Positions 17,136 through 25,443 of a DNA stretch of 64,000 bases are shown here, piece after piece. The DNA is from Streptomyces longisporoflavus (GTDB taxonomy: Bacteria > Actinomycetota > Actinomycetes > Streptomycetales > Streptomycetaceae): the NCBI RefSeq assembly GCF_014649775.1, contig NZ_BMTR01000002.1, positions 62,001-126,000 of the forward strand. Reading direction: 5' to 3'. The notes beneath the pieces are model-generated. The model did not search any database. It had not been told where the DNA came from and saw only the letters and a program-made list of their open reading frames with translations. The translations under genes and the position numbers were made by a program. Numbering within the stretch: the stretch's first letter is position 1; each line of letters opens with the position of its first letter.

Positions 17136-18020
17136 TCACTCCTGCCCGGTGGCCGCACCCCGGTACTCGTCGGATGCCGGCACCGAGGGGTGGGTGTGGG
17201 CTGTTTGCAGGAGCTTCGCGGCGCCGCGGACCGCCGCGGTGTGCGGGGCGGGGACCGGGCGTACGGGGGCGTGCAGTCGGCCGGTGAGAGGGTAGATGAT
17301 CTCGGGTCGCAGCGCGCCCCCGCCGGCCAGGAGCGGGCCCCGCCGAAGGGCATCGAGCGTCTGGGAGGTGCGGTCCTGTTCCAGCATGGCGGTCGTCATC
17401 GTGACGATGGCCTCGGTGATCTGTTCCGGCGCCTCGGTGATCTGTTCCGGCAGGGTGCGGCGGTCCAGGTCGCTGGTGCCCAGGGCGGTGTGCCGGGCGT
17501 CGAGCACCGCGCCGTCGGCGAGAAGCGTGACCTCGGTGAGATGGGCGCCGATGTCCACGACAAGCAGAGGGCGGCTCAGGTCGGCGTCCGCGGCCATGGC
17601 CACGGCGCGCGCGGTGGGAACGGTCAATACCGAGCGCGGGCCCAGGACTTCGACCGCGGTACGCGCTGCGGCGCGGTAGGCGATGCCGCCCAGGACTGGC
17701 GTGGTCAGGATGAGCAGGGGACGGCCGAAGCGGGGCAGGCGGTGACCGAGCAGCCGGTCGAGCATGCGGGCGGTTCCGGGGGTGTCCACGATGGTGCCGC
17801 GCTGGACGGGATAGGCGGCACCGGCCCCTTCCCCGGCACCGGCACCGGCACCGGCACCGGGGAAGGTGATCGTGGGCACGTCGAGGATCATGCGCCGCCC
17901 GGACGTCCAGACCCTGGTGCGTGCGCTGCCCAGGTCGAGGGCGATGCCGAAGCACTGCCGGCACCAAGGCCACGCACGGTGGCGGGCGGCCACGCGGCCG
18001 GGACCGGACGGGGTGGTCAC
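17136..18020 (-). CDS. Short MreB-like actin homologue
   Basis: 294 residues of the actin/Hsp70 ATPase fold: phosphate-1 loop ALDLGSARTRVW near residue 26, phosphate-2 VVDIGAHLTEVTLL near 165, and adenosine loop LLAGGGAL near 245. It is about 50 residues shorter than MreB, and a Gly/Ala run from a (GGCACC)4 repeat replaces part of subdomain I. Streptomyces coelicolor has a third MreB-like gene, SCO6166, beside DksA-like genes; this looks like its orthologue (from memory, not checked). The GTG start overlaps the upstream stop (GTGA), so it is coupled to the DksA-like gene. A 21-bp tandem duplication lies inside. Whether it polymerises is unknown. Confidence 0.82.
   Translation of the reverse strand: MTTPSGPGRVAARHRAWPWCRQCFGIALDLGSARTRVWTSGRRMILDVPTITFPGAGAGAGAGEGAGAAYPVQRGTIVDTPGTARMLDRLLGHRLPRFGRPLLILTTPVLGGIAYRAAARTAVEVLGPRSVLTVPTARAVAMAADADLSRPLLVVDIGAHLTEVTLLADGAVLDARHTALGTSDLDRRTLPEQITEAPEQITEAIVTMTTAMLEQDRTSQTLDALRRGPLLAGGGALRPEIIYPLTGRLHAPVRPVPAPHTAAVRGAAKLLQTAHTHPSVPASDEYRGAATGQE
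17410..17451. repeat. Perfect 21-bp tandem duplication inside the mreB-like gene
   Basis: Positions 17410-17430 are repeated exactly at 17431-17451. In the protein this gives EQITEAPEQITEA, a seven-residue in-frame duplication in a helix before the adenosine-binding region. Confidence 0.9.
17827..17866. repeat. (GGCACC)4 repeat with 10-bp flanking inverted repeat
   Basis: Four copies of GGCACC at 17835-17858 are bracketed by CCTTCCCCGG (17827-17836) and its exact complement at 17857-17866. The repeat encodes the GAGAGAGAG run of the MreB-like protein, and its copy number could vary by slippage in whole codon pairs. Confidence 0.8.
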
Positions 18021-18394
18021 CGGCCGGCCTCCCTGACCTGCTGACAGCGTGCGCAGTAGCGTGCCTGCGGCACGATCATCAGTCGTTCGCGGGCGATGGC
18101 TCCGCGGCACAGGTGACAGGACCCGTAGCTGCCGTGGTCCATGCGCTCAAGAGCTGCTTCGACGTCCGCGAGGACCATACGGGCCGAGGCGGTGAGCTTG
18201 ACATGGACCTCCAGCCGGGAGGAGCTCTGCCGGGCGCGCGTCGCCGCGGTGCGGGTCGTACGGGCCGTCGGGGCGGCCGAAAGCTGCTGCAGCTGTTCCC
18301 TGCGGAAGAGGCGTTGTTCGTGGAGGTTCTCGCGCAGCGCGGCGAGGATCTCGGGCGGCAGAGTGGTCTCGCGGGCGATGATCTGGTGGTTCAC
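18017..18394 (-). CDS. DksA/TraR-type zinc-finger protein 1
   Basis: 125 residues: an N-terminal helical coiled-coil-like region (about 1-85) and a C-terminal C4 zinc finger, CHLCRGAIARERLMIVPQ followed by YCARC (C-x2-C-x17-C-x2-C). The DksA family binds the RNA polymerase secondary channel and tunes stringent-response promoters; TraR-like members are shorter. GTG start chosen because AAGGGG lies 7 nt upstream. Its TGA overlaps the GTG of the MreB-like gene. A second paralogue lies 80 bp upstream, so three genes probably form one unit. Confidence 0.85.
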   Translation of the reverse strand: MNHQIIARETTLPPEILAALRENLHEQRLFRREQLQQLSAAPTARTTRTAATRARQSSSRLEVHVKLTASARMVLADVEAALERMDHGSYGSCHLCRGAIARERLMIVPQARYCARCQQVREAGR

Positions 18395-18474
18395 CGGTTC
18401 ACCCCTTGGGCAGGGCGGGAGGAGGAGGGGACTGGCCGGACAGGAAGAGGGCTGGCGGGGCCGGGTATCTGTGG

Positions 18475-18801
18475 TCAGGCGACGCCGCGCAGGCAGGGGA
18501 CACAGAACGGGGTGTACGGCAGGATTTCCAGCCGCTCCACCGGAATGGCTTGCGTGCATTTCCGGCAGAGGCCGTAACTGCCGTCCTGTACGCGGGCAAC
18601 GGCTGCCTCGATGTCGGTCAGGACACGCAGGACCGCTTCTTTCTGCGTGGACATCATCTGTTCCTCCGCCTCCGGCCCGGCCTCGTCGATGGCCCGCAAC
18701 TGGGTGAGCCGAGTGGCGCGTTCGTGCTCGAGGCGCTGAAGAGCCTCGTGTGCCGTCAGCCGCACGGCAAGGGCTTCGGTCCGGGGCACATCGAGTGACA
18801 T
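18475..18801 (-). CDS. DksA/TraR-type zinc-finger protein 2
   Basis: 108 residues. The helical N-terminal part (HEALQRLEHERATRLTQLRA region) is followed by the C4 finger CRKCTQAIPVERLEILPY...FCVPC, the same C-x2-C-x17-C-x2-C spacing as its neighbour. RNA polymerase binding is expected from the family. GAAGGA lies 6 nt before the ATG. It is the promoter-proximal gene of the DksA-DksA-MreB-like unit and is divergent from the histidine kinase across a 321-bp gap with several inverted repeats. Confidence 0.85.
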   Translation of the reverse strand: MSLDVPRTEALAVRLTAHEALQRLEHERATRLTQLRAIDEAGPEAEEQMMSTQKEAVLRVLTDIEAAVARVQDGSYGLCRKCTQAIPVERLEILPYTPFCVPCLRGVA

Positions 18802-19122
18802 GGCAGTTCCTTCTTTCAGCGGGCGGGTCGCGCCGGACAGGGAAATCGGGGAGACGCGGGCTGCGCTCCATGCCTCCACCGTGGTCGCACCGGCGGGCAA
18901 AACCCATCGGGCGCGATACCCATTTGCCGCCGCCCCGGATCCATGACGCCGCTGCGGGCCAGCTCCCGGAAATGGGCACTGGAGCCCATCGACGCCGACG
19001 CCGGGAGCGGGCAACCTGGACGGCAGGCCGGTCAAGATCAATGGCATGCGGCTCACGCTTCGGGTGCGCGATGACCGACAGTAGAGACAAACCCGTGTCA
19101 CCCGGAGAAAGGCGTCATCCCG
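18802..19122. promoter_or_regulatory. Divergent control region between the dksA-like unit and the kinase operon
   Basis: 321 bp without a gene. CCCATTT (18919-18925) is mirrored by AAATGGG (18970-18976), and TGGGC (18973-18977) by GCCCA (18984-18988) with a 6-nt gap. ACCCATCGG at 18902 and GCCCATCG at 18984 add more CCCAT half-sites. Such clusters would suit the NarL-type regulator encoded downstream; that is inference. Confidence 0.4.
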
Positions 19123-20076
19123 TTGTCCCTGTTCTGGCGGATCTTCGCGCTCAACGCAGTGGTGCTCGGAGGCGCCACAGCGCTGCTGTTGTGGGCGCCG
19201 GTGACCGTCTCCGTACCGGTGCTGCTGACCGAGGCCGTCATCCTCGTCACCGGTCTGGGCGTCATGCTGGTCGCCAACGCGGCCCTGCTGCGCATCGGCC
19301 TTGCCCCACTGGGCCGGCTCACCCGGCTGATGACCACCGTCGACCTGTTGCGTCCCGGACACCGGCTGCCGGAGCAGGGCACCGGTGAGACGGCCGAGGT
19401 GATCCGCACCTTCAACGCGATGCTGGAGCGGCTCGAACAGGAGCGGGCCGCCAGCAGCGCCCGCGTCCTGCTCGCCCAGGAGTCCGAACGGCGCCGCATC
19501 GCCCAGGAATTGCACGACGAGGTCGGCCAGACCATGACCGCGGTCCTGCTGGCCCTCAAGCGGGCCGCGGACGAGGCGGACGAACCCCTGCGCGGGGAGT
19601 TGCAGCAGACACAGGAGATCACCCGGGGCAGCCTGGACGAAGTACGCCGTCTGGTGTCCAGGCTGCGGCCGGGCGTACTGGACGACCTCGGTCTCATCAG
19701 CGCCCTGACCTCCCTGACCACGGAGTTCGCCACACACGCGGGGCTGCGCGTGGTGCACCGCTTCGCCGCCGGTCTGCCCCCGCTGGACCAGCAGACAGAA
19801 CTCGTCCTGTACCGCGTCGCGCAGGAGGCCCTGACCAACGCGGCCCGCCATGCCGAGGCCGACCACGTCGAGGTGAGCCTGGAGCGCACCGGCGAGGCGG
19901 TGGTGCTGAGCGTCGTCGACGACGGCCGCGGCACCGGGGTCGCCCGCGAAGGGGCAGGCATCCGCGGCATGCGCGAGCGGGCCCTGCTGAGCGGAGCCAC
20001 TTTGGACGTCATCTCCAAGCAGCAGGACGGTACGACGGTGCGGCTGACCGTGCCCCTCCCCGGGAGGCAGACATGA
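19123..20076 (+). CDS. NarL-type sensor histidine kinase (HAMP, HisKA_3)
   Basis: 317 residues. Two membrane helices occupy about 4-25 and 31-56 with almost no extracellular loop, then a HAMP segment (about 57-110). The phosphoacceptor H131 sits in RRRIAQELHDEVGQTM, and the ATPase domain has ALTNAARHAEADHVEV and VVDDGRGTG. With so small an outer loop it probably senses the membrane or an internal signal. TTG start, placed just ahead of the first helix and preceded by GGAGAAAGG. It overlaps the response regulator by four bases. Orientation and spacing suggest it is transcribed with the regulator and possibly with secDF. Confidence 0.88.
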   Translation: MSLFWRIFALNAVVLGGATALLLWAPVTVSVPVLLTEAVILVTGLGVMLVANAALLRIGLAPLGRLTRLMTTVDLLRPGHRLPEQGTGETAEVIRTFNAMLERLEQERAASSARVLLAQESERRRIAQELHDEVGQTMTAVLLALKRAADEADEPLRGELQQTQEITRGSLDEVRRLVSRLRPGVLDDLGLISALTSLTTEFATHAGLRVVHRFAAGLPPLDQQTELVLYRVAQEALTNAARHAEADHVEVSLERTGEAVVLSVVDDGRGTGVAREGAGIRGMRERALLSGATLDVISKQQDGTTVRLTVPLPGRQT

Positions 20077-20738
20077 CCCAGCCCCGTACATCCGCGATCC
20101 GTATCCTCCTCGCCGACGACCACGTACTGGTACGTCGCGGGGTACGGCTCATCCTCGAGCGGGAACCGGACCTCGAGGTCGTCGCCGAGGCCGGGGACGG
20201 CGCGGAGGCCGTCGACCTGGTCCGTACCCACGAGGTCGACCTGGCGGTGATGGACATCGCGATGCCCCGGATGACCGGCCTGCAGGCGACCCGGGAACTC
20301 CTCGCGCTGAAGCCCGGAACGCGCGTGCTGATGCTGACGATGCACGACAACGAGCAGTATTTCTTCCAGGCGCTGAAGGCCGGCGCCAGCGGATACGTGC
20401 TGAAGTCCGTGGCCGACCGCGACCTGGTGGCGGCATGCCGGGCCGCCATGCGTGACGAGCCCTTCCTGTATCCGGGCGCGGTCACGGCGCTCATCCGCAA
20501 ACACCTCGACCGTGTCCGTCAGGGCGAGGAGCCACCCGAGCAGGTGCTGACCGCGCGCGAGGAAGAGGTCCTCAAACTCGTCGCCGAGGGCCACTCCTCC
20601 AAGGAGATCGCCGAGATGCTCTTCATCAGCATCAAGACCGTGCACCGCCACCGGGAGAACCTGCTGCACAAGCTCGGCATGCGCGACCGGCTTGAACTCA
20701 CCCGCTACGCGATCCGCGTCGGTCTCATCGAAGCCTGA
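20073..20738 (+). CDS. NarL/LuxR-type response regulator
   Basis: 221 residues: a receiver domain with acidic pocket DDH (15-17), phosphoacceptor D61 in VMDIAMPRMTG and switch lysine in YVLKSV. The C-terminal LuxR HTH (about 153-215) contains LTAREEEVLKLVAEGHSSKE and ISIKTVHRHRENLL. It pairs with the kinase whose stop it overlaps (ATGA). Targets are unknown; the inverted repeats upstream of the pair and the downstream secreted-protein/secDF genes are candidates. Confidence 0.92.
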   Translation: MTQPRTSAIRILLADDHVLVRRGVRLILEREPDLEVVAEAGDGAEAVDLVRTHEVDLAVMDIAMPRMTGLQATRELLALKPGTRVLMLTMHDNEQYFFQALKAGASGYVLKSVADRDLVAACRAAMRDEPFLYPGAVTALIRKHLDRVRQGEEPPEQVLTAREEEVLKLVAEGHSSKEIAEMLFISIKTVHRHRENLLHKLGMRDRLELTRYAIRVGLIEA

Positions 20739-20847
20739 GCCACCCGACCGCCCCAGGACTCCGACCGCCTACTCCCCGGTCGGGGCCTTGGGGCTCCGCA
20801 CTGCTCCCGACGGAGCACCACCACAAGGAAATGAGGGGGGAAGGGGG

Positions 20848-21309
20848 ATGGCCCGCTTCGCGCACACAGCTGCACGCAGCCGCGGCCCGGCGGAGTCACG
20901 CACGCGCGGCCCGGCAGCGCTGTCGGCCGTCCTGCTCGCCGTCCTCGTCACCTTGCTCGGCCCGTCCGTCCTCGGCAGCGAGCACCCCTGGCCGCCGGGC
21001 GGCACAGTGGCCGGCGCCGATACCGCGGCGTCGGCAGGGAGCATGCCGCATGCAGTCGACCCGGCACCGAGCGAGCCCTACGCGGAGAACGCAGAACCCG
21101 GCGACCCCGCCGCCACCGTGCGAAGTCACCGGGACGCCACCGGCGAGCGTCATGCCCCGCCGCTCTCCGCCCCCGGCGCGTCACGCAACACCGCGGCCGA
21201 CCCCCGCCCGCTCCCGGTGGCCCCGGGTCCGGCAGCGCTCCCACCCGCATCGGCATACCCGGCACTCGGCCACGGGGTGCGCGCACCGCCCTCACCGTCC
21301 GGCAACTGA
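20848..21309 (+). CDS. Secreted or membrane-anchored proline/alanine-rich hypothetical protein
   Basis: 153 residues. A basic N-terminus leads to a single hydrophobic helix at about 24-43 (AALSAVLLAVLVTLLGPSVL). The rest is a low-complexity Pro/Ala/Ser-rich tail with no recognisable domain, likely an extracytoplasmic unstructured stalk. AAGGGGG lies directly before the ATG. It sits 109 bp after the response regulator and 66 bp before secDF on the same strand, so it may belong with them. No function can be assigned. Confidence 0.65.
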   Translation: MARFAHTAARSRGPAESRTRGPAALSAVLLAVLVTLLGPSVLGSEHPWPPGGTVAGADTAASAGSMPHAVDPAPSEPYAENAEPGDPAATVRSHRDATGERHAPPLSAPGASRNTAADPRPLPVAPGPAALPPASAYPALGHGVRAPPSPSGN

Positions 21310-21375
21310 CCTCTCCTACTTCCTTCTTGTCCGCGGCCACTGCCCTGGCCGCGGTGTGCCTGCCGGAGGCCTGCT

Positions 21376-23610
21376 GTGCCACGATCCACGCGCATCAGAG
21401 GGCTGATCGCTCTCGCTGTCGTCGCGCTGTCCCTGTATGTCACGCTCACCGTCCCCGTCCGCCTCGGACTCGATCTGCGGGGCGGCACCCAGATCGTGCT
21501 GGAAACCCGCCCCACCGCCGAGACCGATACCGATGCCGAGGGTGAGGCGACGGACCGCACCGTGGAGGTGCTGCGCGGCCGTATCGACGCGCTCGGTGTC
21601 GCCGAACCCACCATCACCCGCTCCGGCAGCGACCGGATCGTCGTCGAACTGCCCGGACTGCAAGATCCGCGGGAGGCGGCCGATGTGCTCGGCCGCACCG
21701 CCCAGCTCACCTTCCACCAGGTACTCGGCACGGCAGCCAAGGCCGAGGAGACGCCCGAGCCACTGCCCGAACGGCCCCGCGAGCTGGTGCTGGCCGATGA
21801 GTCCGGCCGGCCCTTGCGTCTGCAGGCGGCCTCGCTGACCGGCGGGGATGTCGAGAAGGCCGCCGCCCGCCTCGACCAGCAGGGCGGTGCCGGCTGGCAC
21901 GTCACCGTCGACTTCAAGGGCTCGGGCAAGGACGGCTGGGCCCGGCTGACCGGCGAGGCCGCCTGTCATGCGGCCGGAGATCCGGCCCGCCGGGTCGCCA
22001 TCGTCCTGGACGACAAGATCATTTCTTCGCCGCAGGTCGACCCCTCGGTCGCCTGCCGGTCCGGCATCAGCGGCGGCTCCACCCAGATCACCGGAAACTT
22101 CGACGACAGCGAGGCCAGAGAACTGGCCCTGCTCGTCAACGGCGGCGCGCTTCCGGTGCCGGTCGAGACCGTCGAGCAGCGCACCGTCGGCCCCACCCTG
22201 GGCGCGGAGGCCATCACGGCCAGTGCCCTGGCCGCCGTCATCGGCACCGCCTTGACCTCTTTGTTCATCATCGCCGCCTACCGGATCATGGGCGCTCTGG
22301 CCGCCGTGGCCCTGGCCTGCTACGGCCTCATCTCCTACGCCGCCCTCGCAGCCCTCGGCGCCACCCTCACCCTGCCCGGGCTCGCCGGGTTCGTCCTGGC
22401 CATCGGCATGGCGGTCGACGCCAACGTGCTCGTCTTCGAACGCGCCCGCGAGGAACACGCCGCGCGTCTTCGCCCCACCGTGCGCTCTTCGATGACCGCC
22501 GGATTCCGCAGAGCCCTCAGCGCGATCGCCGACTCCAACATCACCACCCTCATCGCCGCCGGCCTGCTCTTCTTCCTCGCCTCCGGCCCCGTGCGCGGGT
22601 TCGGCGTCACCCTGGGCATCGGCGTTCTCGCCTCCATGGTCAGCGCCCTGGTCATCACCCGCGCCCTCGCCGACCACGCCGTCGCCCGCCCCGGCCTGCG
22701 CCGCCGCCCCCACCTCACGGGCATCGCCCACACCGGAACCGTCCGCGACCGCCTCGGCCGCACCAACCCGAACCTGATGCGCCACCCACGCCGGTGGCTG
22801 GCCGCCTCGGCGTGCGCCCTCGTCGTGGCCGCCTCCGGCATCGCCGTGCGCGGCCTCGACTTCGGCGTCGAATTCACCGGTGGCCGCCTCATCGAATACA
22901 CCACGGCCGCCCCCATCGACGCCGACCGGGTCCGCACCGCGCTGGCCGACGCCGGATTTCCCCGGGCCGTCGTCCAGACCTCCGGCGAGAACCAGCTCAC
23001 CGTCCGCACCCACCAGTTGAGCAACGCCGGGGCGGCAACCGTCACCGAGACCGTCAGCAACCTGGCACGCGACGCCGACAAGATCCGGGACGAGGCGATC
23101 GGGCCCAGCCTCGGCAAGGAACTGCGCCAGGGTGCCCTCATCGCCCTCCTCGTCGCCCTGGGCGCCCAACTCATCTATCTCGCGGCCCGCTTCCGCTGGC
23201 TCCTTGGCACCTCCGCTGTCGCCGCCCTCGCCCACGACGTCATGATCCTGGTGGGCGTCTTCGCCTGGCTGGGCAAGCCCATCGACGGCAGCTTCCTGGC
23301 CGCGCTGCTGACCGTCATCGGCTACTCCGTCAACGACTCGGTCGTCGTCTTCGACCGGATCAGGGAACTCGCCCGCGCCGACCGCGAGAAACCCTTCTCC
23401 GCCGTCGCGAACCGGGCCCTTCTGCAGACCCTGCCCCGTACCGTCAACACCGGCATGGGCGCCGCGTTCATCCTCACCGCGCTGGCCCTACTGGGCGGCG
23501 ATTCCCTGACCGACTTCGCCCTGGCCCTCCTCATCGGCCTCGCGGTGGGCACGTACTCCTCGATGTTCACCGCCACGCCCCTGGCCATCGAACTGCACCG
23601 CCGCACGTAA
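21376..23610 (+). CDS. secDF: Fused protein-export membrane protein SecDF
   Basis: 744 residues joining SecD and SecF, accessory translocase subunits that use the proton gradient to pull exported proteins outward. The SecD half has an N-terminal helix (about 8-22), LGLDLRGGTQIVLETRP near 29-45, the periplasmic P1 region, LDDKIISSPQVDPSV near 210 and a six-helix bundle. The SecF half starts near residue 460 (RGLDFGVEFTGGRLIEY) and ends with its own helices (GYSVNDSVVVFDRIRE). Streptomycetes also carry separate secD and secF genes, so this is probably a paralogue (family knowledge). GTG start. A strong terminator follows. Confidence 0.93.
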   Translation: MPRSTRIRGLIALAVVALSLYVTLTVPVRLGLDLRGGTQIVLETRPTAETDTDAEGEATDRTVEVLRGRIDALGVAEPTITRSGSDRIVVELPGLQDPREAADVLGRTAQLTFHQVLGTAAKAEETPEPLPERPRELVLADESGRPLRLQAASLTGGDVEKAAARLDQQGGAGWHVTVDFKGSGKDGWARLTGEAACHAAGDPARRVAIVLDDKIISSPQVDPSVACRSGISGGSTQITGNFDDSEARELALLVNGGALPVPVETVEQRTVGPTLGAEAITASALAAVIGTALTSLFIIAAYRIMGALAAVALACYGLISYAALAALGATLTLPGLAGFVLAIGMAVDANVLVFERAREEHAARLRPTVRSSMTAGFRRALSAIADSNITTLIAAGLLFFLASGPVRGFGVTLGIGVLASMVSALVITRALADHAVARPGLRRRPHLTGIAHTGTVRDRLGRTNPNLMRHPRRWLAASACALVVAASGIAVRGLDFGVEFTGGRLIEYTTAAPIDADRVRTALADAGFPRAVVQTSGENQLTVRTHQLSNAGAATVTETVSNLARDADKIRDEAIGPSLGKELRQGALIALLVALGAQLIYLAARFRWLLGTSAVAALAHDVMILVGVFAWLGKPIDGSFLAALLTVIGYSVNDSVVVFDRIRELARADREKPFSAVANRALLQTLPRTVNTGMGAAFILTALALLGGDSLTDFALALLIGLAVGTYSSMFTATPLAIELHRRT

Positions 23611-23634
23611 GGTCTCACGCGGCTTCGGGTGGAT

Positions 23635-23678
23635 GCCCTCGGTGCGCGCCGCTGTTCCCGGCGGCACGCACCGAGGGC
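23635..23678. terminator. Bidirectional terminator after secDF
   Basis: GCCCTCGGTGCG (23635-23646) pairs perfectly with 23667-23678, with extra inner pairing. A CTTCTTT tract follows on the plus strand. It lies between the convergent secDF and oxidoreductase genes. Confidence 0.85.
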
Positions 23679-23703
23679 ACCCCGCTTCTTTGCCGGGCTG
23701 TCA

Positions 23704-24627
23704 CTATGCCGTGCGGCGGGGCAGGAGAGCTGCGGCAAGTTCGCGCCATTCACGCTCGGGCAGCGAAGCGGTGTCGGCGGTCAGTACTTGCAGGCAGACA
23801 TGGTCGGCCCCCGCGTCGATGTGCTCCTGAACCCGTCGGCGGATCGCTTCCGCGTCCCCGTAGGCGACGATCGCATCCACCAGCCGACGGCTCGGGCCGC
23901 CGACGATGTCCTCGTCGCCGAAGCCGAGTCGTCGCACGTTCGCTTCCTGATGCGGTGCCGAGAGGTAGCCGGCGACGTGGGCCGTGGCCACGTGGCGGGC
24001 GCGGCTCAGGTCGGTGTCGAGCACCACCGCCTGCTCCACCGCGAGGAAGGCGTTCGGTCCCATGATCCGGCGCGCCTGCTCGGTGTGCGCGGTGGACACG
24101 AAGTAGGGGTGTGCGCCCCAGGTGTGTTCGGCGGCCAACTGCAGCATCTTCGGGCCGAGGGCGGCCAGTACGCGGCGCGGGGCCGGGTCCGCCGTGGGGC
24201 CGTGGGCCGGGACCGCGTCCATGGCCCGCAGATAGCCGCGCATGGTGGTCACCGCTCGGCCGCGGGCCGGCACGGGGTAGCCGTCCAGTTCGTGGACGGT
24301 GTCGTCGACGCGATGCCCGCCCAGGCCCAGTACATAGCGTCCGGGAAACGCCTCGCCCAGCGTACGTGTCGCGGTGGCGGTGGCGATGGGGTCCCGGAAA
24401 GCGATGTTCGCGATGCCGGAGGCGACGACGATGCGCTGGGTCGCCGAGAGCAACAGCCACGCCTGCCCCACGGTGTCGCGGCCGAACGCCTCCCCGTACC
24501 AGATGGCCCCGTACCCCAACTCCTCGATCTCCGCTGCCGATTCCCTGACCCGCCCGGCGGGCTGCCCCTCGTAGGCGAAGGTCCATATCCCGACTCGTCC
24601 CAGCTCTGTCCGGCCGCTGTCCGTCAT
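23704..24627 (-). CDS. LLM-class F420/FMN-dependent oxidoreductase
   Basis: 307 residues of the luciferase-like monooxygenase fold, close to the TIGR03620-type subfamily of probable F420-dependent enzymes. Visible features are the N-terminal strand VGIWTFAYEGQPAG, YGAIWYGEAFGRDT, VASGIANIAFRDP and the coenzyme-region GLGGHRVDDTV. The reaction would be a two-electron transfer on an unknown substrate. The ATG six bases inside a GTG is preferred because TGAGGAG is 5 nt upstream. Divergent from a TetR gene with a paired palindromic operator between, so it is likely that regulator's target. Confidence 0.85.
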   Translation of the reverse strand: MTDSGRTELGRVGIWTFAYEGQPAGRVRESAAEIEELGYGAIWYGEAFGRDTVGQAWLLLSATQRIVVASGIANIAFRDPIATATATRTLGEAFPGRYVLGLGGHRVDDTVHELDGYPVPARGRAVTTMRGYLRAMDAVPAHGPTADPAPRRVLAALGPKMLQLAAEHTWGAHPYFVSTAHTEQARRIMGPNAFLAVEQAVVLDTDLSRARHVATAHVAGYLSAPHQEANVRRLGFGDEDIVGGPSRRLVDAIVAYGDAEAIRRRVQEHIDAGADHVCLQVLTADTASLPEREWRELAAALLPRRTA

Positions 24628-24651
24628 CCGCACTCCTCAGGCAACGCGTTC

Positions 24652-24700
24652 CGGAGAGGTTCTCCGGTTGGCGGACGCTAGCATACGGAGAACCTCTCCG
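24652..24700. promoter_or_regulatory. Paired palindromic operator of the oxidoreductase/TetR gap
   Basis: CGGAGAGGTTCTCCG (24652-24666) and CGGAGAACCTCTCCG (24686-24700) are exact reverse complements of each other, and each is itself a GGAGA/TCTCC inverted repeat. Centres are 34 bp apart. This is typical of TetR autoregulation with a divergent target. Confidence 0.75.
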
Positions 24701-24734
24701 CTTGGTGACCGGAACTCGAACGAAAGGCGCGACG

Positions 24735-25328
24735 ATGCCGACCGCACAGGGACAGGACCCCACGCGACGACCCCGGCGCACCGATGCGCGGCTCAACCGG
24801 GAACGCCTCCTCGCCACCGCGCGAGAAGTGTTCGCCGAGGCCGGCCCGGAGGCGTCCCTCAACGAGATCGCCCGCCGGGCCGGCGTCGGCCCGGGGACTC
24901 TGTACCGTCACTTCCCCAACCGCTCCGCCCTGCTGGCCGCGGTCCTCACAGACCGGATCGAGACGCTGTACGCGCTGGCCGGGACACTGGCCTCCTCGGA
25001 ATCCGCCGACGAAGCGCTGACCCAATGGCTGCGCGCCTTCCTCGCCCACGCCAGGATCAACCAAGGGCTGGGAAGCGCGTTGCTGGTCGAAGAGCCGGTC
25101 CCGCTCGGGCTCGACTGTCACCGGCTGATCATGGACGCGGCAGCCGGCCTTCTTTCCCGCGCCCAGCGGCAGGGCACCGCGCGCACCGACCTGGCCGCCG
25201 ACGACCTGGTCCAACTGGTCGTCGGGATCGCCCTGTCAACAGCCCGCGGCCACGACGCGGAACAGCCCGACCGGCTGCTCGCCCTGGTGCTCGACGCCAC
25301 GTACGGCAGACCGCCGCGGAGCCGGTGA
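24735..25328 (+). CDS. TetR family transcriptional regulator
   Basis: 197 residues. The N-terminal HTH covers about 15-62 (NRERLLATAREVFAEAG, then LNEIARRAGVGPGTLYRHFP), followed by a helical ligand-binding domain with a C-terminus typical of the SbtR-like/TetR_C_21 group. The internal ATG (MPTAQG) preceded by GAAAGG is chosen over an upstream TTG. Two mirrored palindromes lie between it and the divergent LLM oxidoreductase, so it probably represses both. The ligand is unknown. Confidence 0.88.
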   Translation: MPTAQGQDPTRRPRRTDARLNRERLLATAREVFAEAGPEASLNEIARRAGVGPGTLYRHFPNRSALLAAVLTDRIETLYALAGTLASSESADEALTQWLRAFLAHARINQGLGSALLVEEPVPLGLDCHRLIMDAAAGLLSRAQRQGTARTDLAADDLVQLVVGIALSTARGHDAEQPDRLLALVLDATYGRPPRSR

Positions 25329-25443
25329 CCGCGGCAGTCGACGCGAACGGCTCGGCACCTCGGAAGGCGAGGCCGCCGCGCCACCTCACATTTCGCAGGG
25401 CTGCGTTGTCGTACTGGTGAGGACGACAACAAAGGGGACTTTG

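Noticed and set aside
21316..23235. 639-codon frame antisense to secDF
   Set aside because: Composition (Gly/Asp/Glu/Ala strings) is the mirror of secDF codons and the secDF frame has clear motifs.
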